A DNA stretch of 64,000 bases from JAJKIV01 sp036741775 (GTDB lineage: Bacteria > Gemmatimonadota > Gemmatimonadetes > Gemmatimonadales > Gemmatimonadaceae). Positions 26,292-35,381 of the stretch are shown one piece after another. The stretch is taken from contig DAINRQ010000007.1 of assembly GCA_036741775.1 (NCBI GenBank), forward strand, positions 48,173 to 112,172, written 5' to 3'. Below the pieces are notes generated by a model. That model was given only the letters and a program-made list of their open reading frames with translations, was not told where the DNA came from and did no database searches. Numbering within the stretch: position 1 is the first letter of the stretch; every line of letters begins with the position of its first letter. A program made the translations under genes and the position numbers.

Positions 26292-27260
26292 ATGCACACG
26301 GACACCACCGAATCGGTGATCGCCGGAATTCGCTGGGGACTCTGCTGTCAGTTCTCGGACTCCGGCGTCCGGTTTCGCCAGGCGACCCATCGCTACGTGG
26401 CGACGCTTCCGACGCGCCCGGCCACCGCATACTTGCGGGAGATCGCTCGCGCAAACGCCATAGCGCTTGCTCACGCCGTAGTGCGCTGTGTCGATCTCGG
26501 GATCGGCGCGTTCCGAATCACCAGTCAGATTCTCCCGCTCGCGACCCATCCCGTGAGCGGCTATGCCCTCGATGCGCTCGACGAGGACGGCTCGATTCGC
26601 CGGTCGTTCGAGGCCGCAGGACGCCTCGCGCGGGAGCTCGACGTGCGTCTCAGTTTCCATCCCGACCAGTTCGTCGTGATCAACTCGGTGCGTGACGATG
26701 TGGTGGAGTCATCGATACGAGAACTCGAGATGCAGGCCGCACTCGGACACCTCGTCGGAATCGACACGATCACACTTCACGGCGGCGGCATGACGGGTGG
26801 CAAAGCAGACGCACTCGCGAGACTCGAGCGGAACCTCGACAGGTTGTCGGATGCCGCGCGCGTCCGGCTCGCGCTCGAGAACGACGATCGGCTGTTCACC
26901 GTGCGTGATCTCCAGCCGCTCTGCCTGCGCGCGGGTGTGCCGCTCGTGTACGACGTGCATCACCACCGATGCAATCCCGATGGCCTCGACGTCGCCACGG
27001 CCACCGAGGCCGTGACCGAGACATGGCGCGGTCGAGAGCCGTGGATGCACATCGCGTCTCCCCGGGACGGAGTGACGGCACGCAACCCGAGACCACACGC
27101 CGATTTCGTTTCGCCCGAGGACTTCCCGCGCGAGTGGTTCGGGCGTGCCATTACGGTCGACGTCGAGGCGAAGGCGAAGGACGCGGCCATTGTCGCCCTC
27201 CGAGCCGAGCTTCGACATCGCCGTGCGGCCGCTGTGAGCGACCGCGAGCTTGCGCAGTGA
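26292..27260 (+). CDS. uvsE: UV damage endonuclease UvsE/UvdE
   Basis: A 322-residue TIM-barrel endonuclease of the UVDE family that nicks 5' to UV photoproducts. Typical stretches are IRWGLCCQF at the N-terminus, FRITSQILPLATHP, LSFHPDQFVVIN, TITLHGGGMTGGK, LALENDD, and VYDVHHHRCNPDG. They supply the His, Glu and Asp residues of the three-metal site, ending VDVEAKAKDAAI with the expected Glu and Lys. Length matches bacterial UvsE. It stands alone. Confidence 0.94.
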   Translation: MHTDTTESVIAGIRWGLCCQFSDSGVRFRQATHRYVATLPTRPATAYLREIARANAIALAHAVVRCVDLGIGAFRITSQILPLATHPVSGYALDALDEDGSIRRSFEAAGRLARELDVRLSFHPDQFVVINSVRDDVVESSIRELEMQAALGHLVGIDTITLHGGGMTGGKADALARLERNLDRLSDAARVRLALENDDRLFTVRDLQPLCLRAGVPLVYDVHHHRCNPDGLDVATATEAVTETWRGREPWMHIASPRDGVTARNPRPHADFVSPEDFPREWFGRAITVDVEAKAKDAAIVALRAELRHRRAAAVSDRELAQ

Positions 27261-27287
27261 GCGGCGCGTCCCAATTATCGCCAGCGA

Positions 27288-29024
27288 ATGGTCGACACGA
27301 TTACCGGGGCTGCTCCGCGCTACACGAGGCGCCGTCGCGCCGAAATGCGTGCCGCCTGGTTTGCGGCGCGAGCGAGAAACACTCTTCGCCACCCGATGCG
27401 CCTGGCGGCGATTTGTGGCACGGTATTCACGGTGGCACTGGTCCTCCTCGTTCTGGCGCCCCGCGACGCCCGACGTGCGTCAGAACAGATCGCGCCCCTC
27501 TCGGCGCGGTGGCGTGACACCGTTCCGCTCCTGCGGGCTGTCGACTCGACGTCGCGCCGATTGGCAGCCGCGGAATCGACGCTCGATGCGAGACGAGCGC
27601 TCGCGGCTCGGCCTGTCTACGTTCCGCGGCCCGATACGCTCTCGACCGCGCTTGCGGCGCGCCGCGATTCGATGATTGCGGCGAGCGCGGAGCTGACACG
27701 ACTACTCGAGCGGGTCGAGAACTCGCCGCTTCCACAGTCGTATCGCGCACTCGGCGAGACGCCTTCGCTGAGCGGTAGCCCCCAGGTGCGCGCGTTGCTC
27801 GACTCGCTCGCGGAGGTCGAGCAGGAACGCGAGGAGTTCGGTGCCGGCCGGGGCGTCGATCCCATCTTCGTCGCCCTCACCGCGCGCGCCACTGCCGTCG
27901 GACGATCCATTCGTGCCATTGCCGAGGGCCGCCAGGCCGCGCTCCGAGATTCGATTGCGCGGCTGCGACCGCGCACTCCCGTCATCCCCACCGTTATCGC
28001 GGTCGACACCCTCGGCCCACTCCGGCGTCGCGACGCCGCGTTAGTCGCCCGCGACTCGGTCGCGACGGCCCTCGATGCCGCTCGGCAGGAGAATGAGCTC
28101 ACGGATCGTCAGCTGCGAGAAGCGCGAGCCCAGGCGAACGTTCTCGCGCCTCCGATCGCGATTCTGACCGCGTCCATCGTCCTCGGCACGATGGTCGGCT
28201 TCGCCATCGCCTTGCTGATCGAGTTGGTGAAACCACGCGTGTCAGATTTGCAGGAAGCTGAGCGCGTCACCGGGGCCCGTGTGTTGGCGGTCGTGCAGCC
28301 GCGTGTCATCCCGCCAGAGCGGGCTCGACGAAAGGCTGACCTTCGTCTCCCACCGCTGATTGACCCCACGTCGGACGCCTATCGCCTTCTCGCGTCTCAC
28401 GCGAGCGTCGCCGAATCCGGCCGAGCGGTCATCACGGTGACGGGCGACGTGCCAGCCGTTACGGCGGCGATTGCCGCCAATATCGCCGCTGTCTCCGCGA
28501 ACGACATGCGAAGCACCCTCCTGATCGATGCAGACCTCGCAAAGCGTCCCATCACTTCCGTGCTTCGTCTCCCGCAGGCCGAAGGTGTCTCCGCGGTGCT
28601 GAGCACCGGTGTCGACCTTTCGGCCGCCGCCATACAGACCCCGGTCGGGCGCGACCGATGGCTGGACGTGGTCCCGAGCGGTCCCCACCCGCGTGGGGCG
28701 ATCACCAATCGCGAAGCGGAGCAGCTTGTGCAAGCGGTAGTTCGCGCAGCGCGTCACTACGAGCTGACCCTGGTCGTGGCGCCACTCGAGCGTGCCGCGG
28801 AGGTTCGAGTCGCCCCATCTGTGTTGATCTGTGCGCAGATCGCGCATTCACTCGTTGCCACAATGCGCGGCGCGGTTGCGGCGCTGCGAGACCAAGGGGC
28901 GCAAATCATTGGCATCGTACTCTGGGCCGCGGACGCACCAGATCTCGACCCGCCGTGGACGTTCGAAGCGTGGTTTTCTGGTGACCGCGCTACGGAAACC
29001 GCCGCGGCTCCGGCAGACCGTTAG
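27288..29024 (+). CDS. Wzc-like polysaccharide co-polymerase with degenerate tyrosine-kinase domain
   Basis: A 578-residue protein with the architecture of bacterial tyrosine-kinase copolymerases. It has a membrane helix at about 38-57, a periplasmic coiled-coil region (about 60-285, rich in Arg, Ala and Glu), a second helix near 285-313, and a cytoplasmic P-loop-like domain. The A' motif survives (TLLIDADLAKRP near 410), but the Walker A place reads ITVTGDVPAVTAAIAANIAA, with no GKS/T, and there is no tyrosine-rich tail. It is therefore unlikely to hydrolyse ATP or autophosphorylate. It may act as a chain-length scaffold in polysaccharide export. No other exopolysaccharide genes adjoin it. 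Confidence 0.8.
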   Translation: MVDTITGAAPRYTRRRRAEMRAAWFAARARNTLRHPMRLAAICGTVFTVALVLLVLAPRDARRASEQIAPLSARWRDTVPLLRAVDSTSRRLAAAESTLDARRALAARPVYVPRPDTLSTALAARRDSMIAASAELTRLLERVENSPLPQSYRALGETPSLSGSPQVRALLDSLAEVEQEREEFGAGRGVDPIFVALTARATAVGRSIRAIAEGRQAALRDSIARLRPRTPVIPTVIAVDTLGPLRRRDAALVARDSVATALDAARQENELTDRQLREARAQANVLAPPIAILTASIVLGTMVGFAIALLIELVKPRVSDLQEAERVTGARVLAVVQPRVIPPERARRKADLRLPPLIDPTSDAYRLLASHASVAESGRAVITVTGDVPAVTAAIAANIAAVSANDMRSTLLIDADLAKRPITSVLRLPQAEGVSAVLSTGVDLSAAAIQTPVGRDRWLDVVPSGPHPRGAITNREAEQLVQAVVRAARHYELTLVVAPLERAAEVRVAPSVLICAQIAHSLVATMRGAVAALRDQGAQIIGIVLWAADAPDLDPPWTFEAWFSGDRATETAAAPADR

Positions 29025-29047
29025 ACCGAGGACCACCCGAGCCATCC

Positions 29048-29479
29048 ATGTGGTCCGATACGCTGTTCGCAGCCGAACGCGCGCATCTGCTCCGAGTATT
29101 GCTCTGGGGGGCGTCGAGCGTCGTCGTTGGTACTCTGATTGTGGTCGGTCTCACAGTCCGCCGTGTAAAGGCGCCGATCGTGACACAGTTTGCGGCCCAG
29201 GCGCTTGGATGGGGTGTGATCGAACTGGCCGTCTCGGCGATTGCCTGGCGTACCCAACCCATGCGGGACGTCTCGGCTGCGGTGCGCCTCGACCGCATTA
29301 CATGGTTCAGCGCCGGACTGGACGTTGGATTGGTCGCCGTGGGGATCGCCCTTGCGGTCGTCGGGTGGACGGGACGACGCCTCGGGGTGGTCGGTCTCGG
29401 CCTCGGCGTCGTGGTTCAGGGTCTCGCGTTACTCGTCCTGAACCTCACGTTTCTGTCCATTCTCGCGCGCCTCGTTTAA
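29048..29479 (+). CDS. Four-helix membrane protein of unknown function (DUF6992-like)
   Basis: A 143-residue integral membrane protein with four hydrophobic segments: about 18-38, 48-68, 85-108 and 112-140. An R-x-W-x-A-G-L-D motif (DRITWFSAGLDVGLVAVG) lies before helix three and GxxxQGxALLxLN in the last helix (VVVQGLALLVLNLTF). That combination suggests DUF6992, recalled without a search. It starts 24 bp after the Wzc-like gene and may share its transcript. Confidence 0.65.
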   Translation: MWSDTLFAAERAHLLRVLLWGASSVVVGTLIVVGLTVRRVKAPIVTQFAAQALGWGVIELAVSAIAWRTQPMRDVSAAVRLDRITWFSAGLDVGLVAVGIALAVVGWTGRRLGVVGLGLGVVVQGLALLVLNLTFLSILARLV

Positions 29480-29573
29480 TGCGCGGCAACGTCACTTCCG
29501 CTGCCCACCGTCACGCCCGGCTGCTATGTTATCGGTCCGCGCGTTCGCCGTTCTTCCGCCACGGGGCGCCGTC

Positions 29574-30278
29574 ATGACGATTACCGGCTACTCCGACCGC
29601 ATCAACCACGCGCTCGCGTTCGCGACCAAGCACCACGACCAGCAGGTGCGAAAGGGAACGCGACTTCCGTATGTGACGCATCCCGCCAACGTCGCGATCA
29701 TCCTCACGCGATATGGTCAGGACGAGGACACTGTCGTCGCCGGCATTCTGCACGACGTGATCGAGGACTGCGTGCGTGACGGGTACACGCGCGAGATGCT
29801 CGAAAGCCGCATCGCCGACAAGTTCGGTCGTGACGTGCTCGAGACCGTGCTGCAGGTGACTCAGCGGAAGTATGATGACGATGGGATCGAGCTTTCGTCC
29901 GACGAGCGCAAGGAGGACTATCTCACGCGATTGGCGCAGGCCGGCCCGCGCGCGCGATGGGTGTGTGCGGCCGACAAGGTGCACAACGGAAGTACCATCC
30001 TCTCGGATCTCGAACGAACCGACTATCCCGAGACGGTGTGGGGACGGTTCAACGTCGGCCGCGAGGGAACGGTGCGGTGGTACCGTCGCGTTCACGAGCG
30101 GCTGCGCGAGGTCGGCTTCGACGCCCCGATCATGCGCGAGCTCGACGCCATCGCGCGCACGCTCGAGGCGCAGCTCGAGGATCCTGACTCACCCGCGCAT
30201 CCCCCGCGAGTATCAGGCACCAGTACTCTCGACAACCCCGTGTCGTCCACCGACGAACCGCGCTCGGCGAGTCTCTAG
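29574..30278 (+). CDS. HD-domain hydrolase of the SpoT/RelA-hydrolase type
   Basis: A 234-residue cytoplasmic protein. The metal-binding pattern is YVTHPANVA (His), GILHDVIEDC (His-Asp) and CAADKVHNG (Asp), like the hydrolase half of Rel/SpoT or the small alarmone hydrolases (MESH1-like). There is no synthetase domain. It may therefore degrade (p)ppGpp or a related nucleotide, but HD enzymes with other substrates share these motifs. ATG 29574 is chosen because the family N-terminus SDRINHALAFATKHHDQQVRKG begins just after it. A longer frame from 29526 adds a basic stretch. Confidence 0.85.
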   Translation: MTITGYSDRINHALAFATKHHDQQVRKGTRLPYVTHPANVAIILTRYGQDEDTVVAGILHDVIEDCVRDGYTREMLESRIADKFGRDVLETVLQVTQRKYDDDGIELSSDERKEDYLTRLAQAGPRARWVCAADKVHNGSTILSDLERTDYPETVWGRFNVGREGTVRWYRRVHERLREVGFDAPIMRELDAIARTLEAQLEDPDSPAHPPRVSGTSTLDNPVSSTDEPRSASL

Positions 30279-30304
30279 TGGTGCGTGCGTGCCGGTAGAC
30301 GTCG

Positions 30305-31555
30305 TTAGGCGTTGACCGGCGCCGTCTCGCGTGCCGGGTATCGGCGTGCGACGTACGCCTCGAGCAGCGTGAGGAACTCGGGGACGATCCCCTCCCCTTT
30401 CAGCGTCGTAACGAGCTTCCCGTCCACGTACACCGGTGCCTTCGGCTCTTCGAACGTGCCGGGAAGCGAGATCCCGATGTTCGCGTGCTTCGACTCGCCC
30501 GGCCCGTTCACCACGCACCCCATAACGGCGACGCGGAGGTCCTCGACGCCCGGGTGGCGTTCGCGCCAGACAGGCATCTGCTGGCGCAGATAGACCTGGA
30601 TGTCTTCGGCCATCTGCTGAAAGAACGTGGACGTCGTGCGGCCGCATCCCGGGCACGCGGTCACCTGCGGGGTGAAGCTCCGCAGGCCGAGTGATTGCAG
30701 GACCTGTTGCGCCACCAGCACTTCGTCGGTCCGGTCGCCGCCGGGCCGGGGTGTGAGCGAAACACGAATGGTGTCACCGATCCCTTCGGCCAGCAGGATG
30801 GAGAGCGCCGCGGTGCTCGCGACGATGCCCTTCATCCCCAATCCGGCCTCGGTCAGCCCGAGATGGAGCGGGTAGTCGCACCGCGAGGCGAGTCGGCGGT
30901 AGACCGTGACGAGGTCCTGCACGACGGAGACCTTCGCGGAGATGAGAATGCGGTCGTGGCGAAGCCCTCCTTCCTCCGCGAGCGCCGCGGACCGCAGCGC
31001 GCTCTCGATCATCGCCTCGATGTACACGTTCTTGGCGTCGCGCGGCTCGGCGCGTGCGGCGTTCTCATCCATCATCGTCGTCAACAGGTCCTGATCGAGC
31101 GATCCCCAGTTGACACCGATGCGAACCGGCTTGTCGTGGTCGAGCGCGACTCGCACGATCGCGCGGAAATTCTCATCGCGCCGCTTGCTTCCGACGTTGC
31201 CTGGGTTGATCCGGTACTTGGCCAGCGCGGCCGCGCACGCCGGGAACTTGGTGAGCAGCAGGTGACCGTTGTAATGGAAGTCGCCGACGATGGGCGTATC
31301 GATGCCCCGGTCAGCGAGGCGTGTCATGACTTCCGGAAGCGCGGCGGCGGCCGCCTCATTGTTCACCGTGACGCGCACGAGCTGTGACCCGGCAGTCACC
31401 AAGGCGGCGACCTGGTCGGCCGTGGACGCCGCGTCCGCCGTGTCGGTGTTCGTCATGGACTGCACCACAACGGGGTGCCCCGACCCGATTTGCACGCCGC
31501 CGACCGACGCTGTTACCGTATGTCTACGCGTTTCGAACGCCACGCGGTCTCCCAT
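30305..31555 (-). CDS. ispG: 4-hydroxy-3-methylbut-2-enyl diphosphate synthase IspG (GcpE)
   Basis: A 416-residue iron-sulfur enzyme of the MEP isoprenoid pathway that converts MEcPP to HMBPP. The TIM-barrel half starts GGVQIGSGHPVVVQSMTNTDT. The [4Fe-4S] ligands are in TACPGCGRTT and VMGCVVNGPGESKHANIG, the latter with the fourth ligand glutamate. Length fits the standard two-domain bacterial form with small insertions. It runs opposite to its neighbours. Confidence 0.97.
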   Translation of the reverse strand: MGDRVAFETRRHTVTASVGGVQIGSGHPVVVQSMTNTDTADAASTADQVAALVTAGSQLVRVTVNNEAAAAALPEVMTRLADRGIDTPIVGDFHYNGHLLLTKFPACAAALAKYRINPGNVGSKRRDENFRAIVRVALDHDKPVRIGVNWGSLDQDLLTTMMDENAARAEPRDAKNVYIEAMIESALRSAALAEEGGLRHDRILISAKVSVVQDLVTVYRRLASRCDYPLHLGLTEAGLGMKGIVASTAALSILLAEGIGDTIRVSLTPRPGGDRTDEVLVAQQVLQSLGLRSFTPQVTACPGCGRTTSTFFQQMAEDIQVYLRQQMPVWRERHPGVEDLRVAVMGCVVNGPGESKHANIGISLPGTFEEPKAPVYVDGKLVTTLKGEGIVPEFLTLLEAYVARRYPARETAPVNA

Positions 31556-31605
31556 GTGTTGACGCAGTTCACCGAAACCTAGCCGCCGATTCCATCCCCG
31601 CCGTC

Positions 31606-32067
31606 ATGAGCGAAGACGAGGAATACCCCGAACGGGGATACAACACTCGGGACGTCGAAGCGCAGCGTTCAGCCCCCCCGCCCAGGAAAAGCTTCGTTCG
31701 GCGTCACTGGGGCAAGTTTCTCGTCGCAGCGGTCGTGACCCTGCCGGCGCTCGGGATGGTCGTGTGGGCGGCCATTGCGATGTCCTTCGCCTACTCCGCC
31801 GGGGAACGCGTCGGCTACATCCAGAAATTCTCGGAGAAGGGGTGGCTCTGTAAGACCTACGAGGGCGAGATCGCGATGGTCAACCTGCCGGGCCAGATCG
31901 CGAACACCTTCCAGTTCTCGGTCCGAGACGACAGTGTCGCTGCGCTCATCAACGGGTCGCAGGGAAAGCGCGTCGCGCTGAGCTACGAGCAGCACAAAGG
32001 GCTGCCGACTTCGTGTTTCGGCGAGACCGAGTACTTCGTCAAAGGGGTGAAGGTGATTGGTCCGTAA
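31606..32067 (+). CDS. Single-pass membrane protein of unknown function
   Basis: A 153-residue protein. The first 40 residues are charged and cytoplasmic-looking (MSEDEEYPERGYN), followed by a membrane helix near 42-66 (FLVAAVVTLPALGMVVWAAIAM). A periplasmic domain then reads GYIQKFSEKGWLCKTYEGEIAMVNLPGQ and ends SCFGETEYFVKGVKVIGP, with two cysteines that could form a disulfide. The same arrangement, a short domain with GxxxK-x-S-x-x-G-x-x-x-K-T-x-E-G-E, is known from hypothetical proteins of other diderms. I cannot assign a role. Confidence 0.75.
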   Translation: MSEDEEYPERGYNTRDVEAQRSAPPPRKSFVRRHWGKFLVAAVVTLPALGMVVWAAIAMSFAYSAGERVGYIQKFSEKGWLCKTYEGEIAMVNLPGQIANTFQFSVRDDSVAALINGSQGKRVALSYEQHKGLPTSCFGETEYFVKGVKVIGP

Positions 32068-32142
32068 GCCGGCGCGTATCAAGGGCGTGGCTAACGGGAC
32101 GGAGGTCGGAGCGAAGGAAACGGCCGGCCTCAGTCGGCCTCA

Positions 32143-32171
32143 TTGTTCAGTCGGCAAGCTCATCTTATTAT
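32143..32171 (+). promoter_or_regulatory. Promoter of the cold-shock gene, giving a 5' leader of about 130 nt
   Basis: TTGTTC (32143-32148), a 17-bp spacer and TATTAT (32166-32171) make a good sigma-70 promoter. Transcription from about 32178 would give a leader of roughly 130 nt before the ATG at 32310. Long structured leaders are typical of cspA-type thermoregulated mRNAs. Confidence 0.55.
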
Positions 32172-32309
32172 TTTGCCGCTCATGCCCGACCTCGGTTGGC
32201 ATCGAGCGAGACCTAGCGCGGGGGGTCTGAATGGTCCCGCGCCGTATCACTATTGTCAGGGGCTCGGCGTGTTCCGCTCCCTTCGACAAGTTCTTTCCCG
32301 GAGTCTGGA

Positions 32310-32525
32310 ATGCGTACGACCGGCAAGGTGAAGTGGTTCAACGACGCGAAGGGATTCGGCTTCATCACTCCCGACAACGGCACGAAGGATTGCTTCGTGC
32401 ACTACAGTGCCATTCAGGGGAGTGGCTTCAAGACTCTCGCCGAAGGCGACGCCGTGGAGTTCGACATTGTGCAGGGCCCCAAGGGCCCCGCGGCCGAAAA
32501 CGTCAGCAAGGCCGGCGCGCGTTAA
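32310..32525 (+). CDS. Cold-shock domain protein (CspA family)
   Basis: A 71-residue single CSD protein with RNP1 KGFGFIT at about 14-20 and RNP2 DCFVHYSAI at about 27-35. It ends AENVSKAGAR. ATG 32310 gives the standard N-terminus MRTTGKVKWFNDAKG. Expected to bind single-stranded RNA and act as an RNA chaperone. A second copy, encoded at 62352-62561, shares most of the core. Confidence 0.96.
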   Translation: MRTTGKVKWFNDAKGFGFITPDNGTKDCFVHYSAIQGSGFKTLAEGDAVEFDIVQGPKGPAAENVSKAGAR

Positions 32526-32577
32526 CATCAGGCTCGCGTGAGCGAGCGACGACACGAACCAGTCGAGTACCAGAGAG

Positions 32578-32604
32578 GCGGGCGCCTAGTAGGCGCCCGC
32601 TTTT
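32578..32604 (+). terminator. Intrinsic terminator after the cold-shock gene
   Basis: A 10-bp perfect stem (GCGGGCGCCT) with a 3-nt loop is followed by TTTTCTC. Confidence 0.88.
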
Positions 32605-32619
32605 CTCGTCATACGCCTC

Positions 32620-33024
32620 TCATACAACGGCATCAACGGCGTCCGCCGGACCGCGCCGCTTTGGCCGTCGCCCGCGCGCACGTCGACCGACTGCTTCGAC
32701 CGCGGTGTCGAGACGAGCGATGGTCGAGGCGTGAAGCGCGTCGAGGTCGACGGAAATGCGTGCAAAGGACCCAAGGTCCAGAACTCCGCCGTGCTCGCGA
32801 AGCGCCTTCACAACCCCAAGCGCAGACGGGACAGTCAGGCCGAGCGCCTCACCAAGCTCGAGGGTAATCGCCAATGTCACCACGGCCTCAGGTGCAATCC
32901 GCCGGGAAACCCCGCGACGCTTGCGCTCGACTCCCGGCAGCGTATTGCGCGATAGAATGTTATCGATCTGCTTGGCTGGTACGCCAAGAGCCTCGGCGGC
33001 TGCGGCCACGTCGTAGACAGGCAT
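32620..33024 (-). CDS. Small helix-turn-helix-like DNA-binding protein
   Basis: A 134-residue protein starting MPVYDVAAAAEALGVPAKQIDNILSRN. That is a MerR- or excisionase-like helix-turn-helix, followed by GVERKRRGVSRRIAPEAVVTLAITLEL, a wing-like basic segment and a helical core. The C-terminal 30 residues are basic (GRRARGRRPKRRG). A GGAGG site lies about 5 nt before ATG 33024. It is divergent from the small barrel protein at 33181 and could regulate it. Family not certain. Confidence 0.7.
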   Translation of the reverse strand: MPVYDVAAAAEALGVPAKQIDNILSRNTLPGVERKRRGVSRRIAPEAVVTLAITLELGEALGLTVPSALGVVKALREHGGVLDLGSFARISVDLDALHASTIARLDTAVEAVGRRARGRRPKRRGPADAVDAVV

Positions 33025-33180
33025 TATTCCTCCAACACGAGGAACAAAAATAGAGCATTTCGTGCTGCATGTGAGCTCTGAGGCGCGTACAAATAGATCG
33101 CGTTCGGCAGATGGCACACCTGCTGCCCTGCTCTCAGCAGTGATCGACGTACTGGCGCACCACCCGTACTGGAGAACGAC

Positions 33181-33714
33181 GTGTACAAGCAACGTATCAC
33201 CGCAGCCACCATGTCTATCGCCGCCGTGGCGGCATTCGCACTACCCGCAGAGGCCCAGCGACGAACGACGTTTGGCTTCGCGGCGGGTGCGACTATTCCG
33301 ATCGGGGTCCTCGGCGACGCGACCTCCACAGGGTTTCATGCCCTCGGCACGCTGGCCATCTCCGGGACGGCCACCTCGCCAATCGGCTTCCGCGTCGACG
33401 GCATGTACAACAACCTGTCTGGGAAGAGCTCTGGCCCTGACCTCACTGTATGGACGGTCAACGGGAACCTGGTATATGCGTTCCCGGGCGGTCTCACGGC
33501 GACGCCGTACCTCATAGGTGGCGCCGGGTGGTACAACATGCAGGCAGACGAATCGGACGTGGACTCGACCAACGATTTCGGGCTCAACGGCGGTGTGGGA
33601 GCACGGTTCGCGTTGAGCGGGTTCAGCACGTTCGCTGAGATCCGGTTCCACAACATCTTCTCCGAGAACGAGTCGGGGCGGTTGCTTCCGCTGACCTTCG
33701 GCATCGTGTTCTAG
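33181..33714 (+). CDS. Small outer-membrane beta-barrel protein
   Basis: A 177-residue exported protein from GTG 33181. The signal peptide ends FALPAEAQ. Eight or so amphipathic strands follow (TFGFAAGATIPIGVLGD, LGTLAISGTATSPIGFRVDGMYN, GNLVYAFPGGLTATPYLIGGAGWYN), and the chain ends LPLTFGIVF with the terminal Phe needed for BAM recognition. It resembles OmpW/OmpA-barrel type proteins. A homologous barrel lies at 40300-40944 on the other side of the arg cluster. Role unknown. Confidence 0.85.
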   Translation: MYKQRITAATMSIAAVAAFALPAEAQRRTTFGFAAGATIPIGVLGDATSTGFHALGTLAISGTATSPIGFRVDGMYNNLSGKSSGPDLTVWTVNGNLVYAFPGGLTATPYLIGGAGWYNMQADESDVDSTNDFGLNGGVGARFALSGFSTFAEIRFHNIFSENESGRLLPLTFGIVF

Positions 33715-33762
33715 CACTGTTCGTCGTGCGGCCAGCCGCGTCGCGGCCAGAACGACCTTGAA

Positions 33763-33803
33763 ACACGAGGCCCCCCGCGCCCGGGCGCGGGGGGCTCGTG
33801 TTA
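33763..33803. terminator. Bidirectional terminator between the barrel gene and argH
   Basis: An 18-bp stem with one bulged G (outer AACACGAG, inner CCCCCCGCGC) closes a 4-nt loop. It sits between the ends of two convergent genes. T tracts are short on both sides, so strength rests on the very stable stem. Confidence 0.7.
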
Positions 33804-33821
33804 GCGTTAGGCAGCGGTCGG

Positions 33822-35381
33822 TCAGTCGGCGCGGAGGTTCAGCTCGTTCCCGCGGGCCACTTCCCCGCCCTGGGAGAGCGACGCCATGGCCGCTTCGAGC
33901 TGTGCGCGAACCGCCTGCGGTCCTGTCCCACCGTCCACTTCCCGACGCGCCACGGACGCGCGCGCCGAGAGCGCATCGAGCACATCGTCACCGAATGACG
34001 CGTGAGCCGAGGTGAATGCGGAGAGCGGAAGTGCGCCGAGATCGACGCCCGACTCCTCGCTTTGTCGAACGAGCGAACCGACACTCGCGTGGGCCTCGCG
34101 GAAGGTCACGCCTTTCCCGACGAGATAATCCGCGAGATCTGTCGCCATCATCGAGCTCGAGACGCTTGCTTCCATGCGGTCGGGAACGAACGTGAGCTCG
34201 TCGAGCGTGCCGGTGACGGCGGGAAGCACGAGCAGGATGCCATCGACCGCGTCGAACAGCGCGCGCTTATCCTCCTGCAGGTCCTTGTTGTACCCGCTGG
34301 GCAGCCCCTTGAGCGTCGCGAGCAGCGCCGTCAGGTCTCCCAGCACGCGGGCGCCCGAGGCGCGCGCCAACTCGAGCGCATCGGGGTTGCGCTTCTGCGG
34401 CATCATGCTCGAGCCGGTCGTGTACGCGTCGCCGAAGCGCACGAACCCGAACTCGCTGGAGCCGTACAGGATCAGGTCCTCGGCCAATCGCGAGAGATGC
34501 GCGCCTAACAACGACAACGCGAACAGCAGCTCGGCAATGAAATCGCGGTCGGCGACCGCGTCGATGCTGTTTTTCGAGATCGAGGAGAATCCGAGGCTGC
34601 CTTTGAGGAGGACGCGCGAGATGGGGAACGCGCAGCCCGCGACCGCGCCGGACCCGAGTGGCAGGACCGCCGCGGATCGCGCCGCCATCGACAGGCGCGC
34701 GCGGTCGCGATCGAGCGGCCAAAAGTGCGAGAGCATCCAATGCGCCGCCGAGACCGGCTGGGCGCGCTGCATGTGCGTGTACGACGGCATGAGCACGGCC
34801 TGATGCGCGGCTGCCTGGCGGACCATGACCTGCTGGAGGTCGCGAACGGCCGTATCGAGCTCGGTGCACGCGTCCATGGACCACAGCCGCGTCGCCGTCG
34901 AGACCTGGTCGTTCCGGCTTCTGCCAGTGTGGAGCTTCGACGCCACGTCGCCGATCTCCTCGTGGAGGAGCCGGTCGATCATCGTATGGACGTCCTCGTC
35001 GGCGGGAAGGGGAGATGCACCGTCCTCGAATCGCCGCGCCACCGCGTCGAGCCCCGTCTCGATGCGGCGGCTCTCGTCGAGCGTGAGGATCCCCGCGTTC
35101 CACAATGCCACGGCCCACGCCTTCGAAAGTCGGACGTCGAACGGCCACAAACGGAAATCCGTCCCGATCGAGCGGTTGACGGCTTCCAAGGCCGGCGCCG
35201 GGCCGCCGCTGAAGCGCCCGCCCCAGAGCTTATGCGACGAGCGATCGCCTCCTACCGATGGGGGAGAAGAAGCCGACAACGTGTCGTCGGTCCCGATCCC
35301 GGGGTCCGCGCCGCGCGGCGCGTGGGCGCCGCCGCCGTGATCCGGTGTCGCCTGTCGCGTGGGGCGGACTTCCACGCTCAC
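33822..35381 (-). CDS. argH: Argininosuccinate lyase ArgH
   Basis: A 519-residue member of the fumarase/aspartase superfamily that splits argininosuccinate to arginine and fumarate. The core begins SHKLWGGRFSGGPAPALEAVNRSIG. HTGRSRNDQVSTATRLW, TPMQRAQPV-type THMQRAQPVSAAHW, and the catalytic-serine loop GSSMMPQKRNPDALEL are intact. An unusual 45-residue N-terminal extension rich in Gly, Ser and Pro precedes the core (MSVEVRPTRQATPDHGGG). The extension overlaps the argG stop as ATGA, so it is probably really translated. Confidence 0.97.
   Translation of the reverse strand: MSVEVRPTRQATPDHGGGAHAPRGADPGIGTDDTLSASSPPSVGGDRSSHKLWGGRFSGGPAPALEAVNRSIGTDFRLWPFDVRLSKAWAVALWNAGILTLDESRRIETGLDAVARRFEDGASPLPADEDVHTMIDRLLHEEIGDVASKLHTGRSRNDQVSTATRLWSMDACTELDTAVRDLQQVMVRQAAAHQAVLMPSYTHMQRAQPVSAAHWMLSHFWPLDRDRARLSMAARSAAVLPLGSGAVAGCAFPISRVLLKGSLGFSSISKNSIDAVADRDFIAELLFALSLLGAHLSRLAEDLILYGSSEFGFVRFGDAYTTGSSMMPQKRNPDALELARASGARVLGDLTALLATLKGLPSGYNKDLQEDKRALFDAVDGILLVLPAVTGTLDELTFVPDRMEASVSSSMMATDLADYLVGKGVTFREAHASVGSLVRQSEESGVDLGALPLSAFTSAHASFGDDVLDALSARASVARREVDGGTGPQAVRAQLEAAMASLSQGGEVARGNELNLRAD

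Noticed and set aside
25353..26660. A 435-codon minus-strand frame opposite the cupredoxin and UvsE genes
   Set aside because: It is antisense to two clearly real genes and shows low-complexity Arg/Gly/Val sequence with no domain. It also runs over the hisL leader in another frame.
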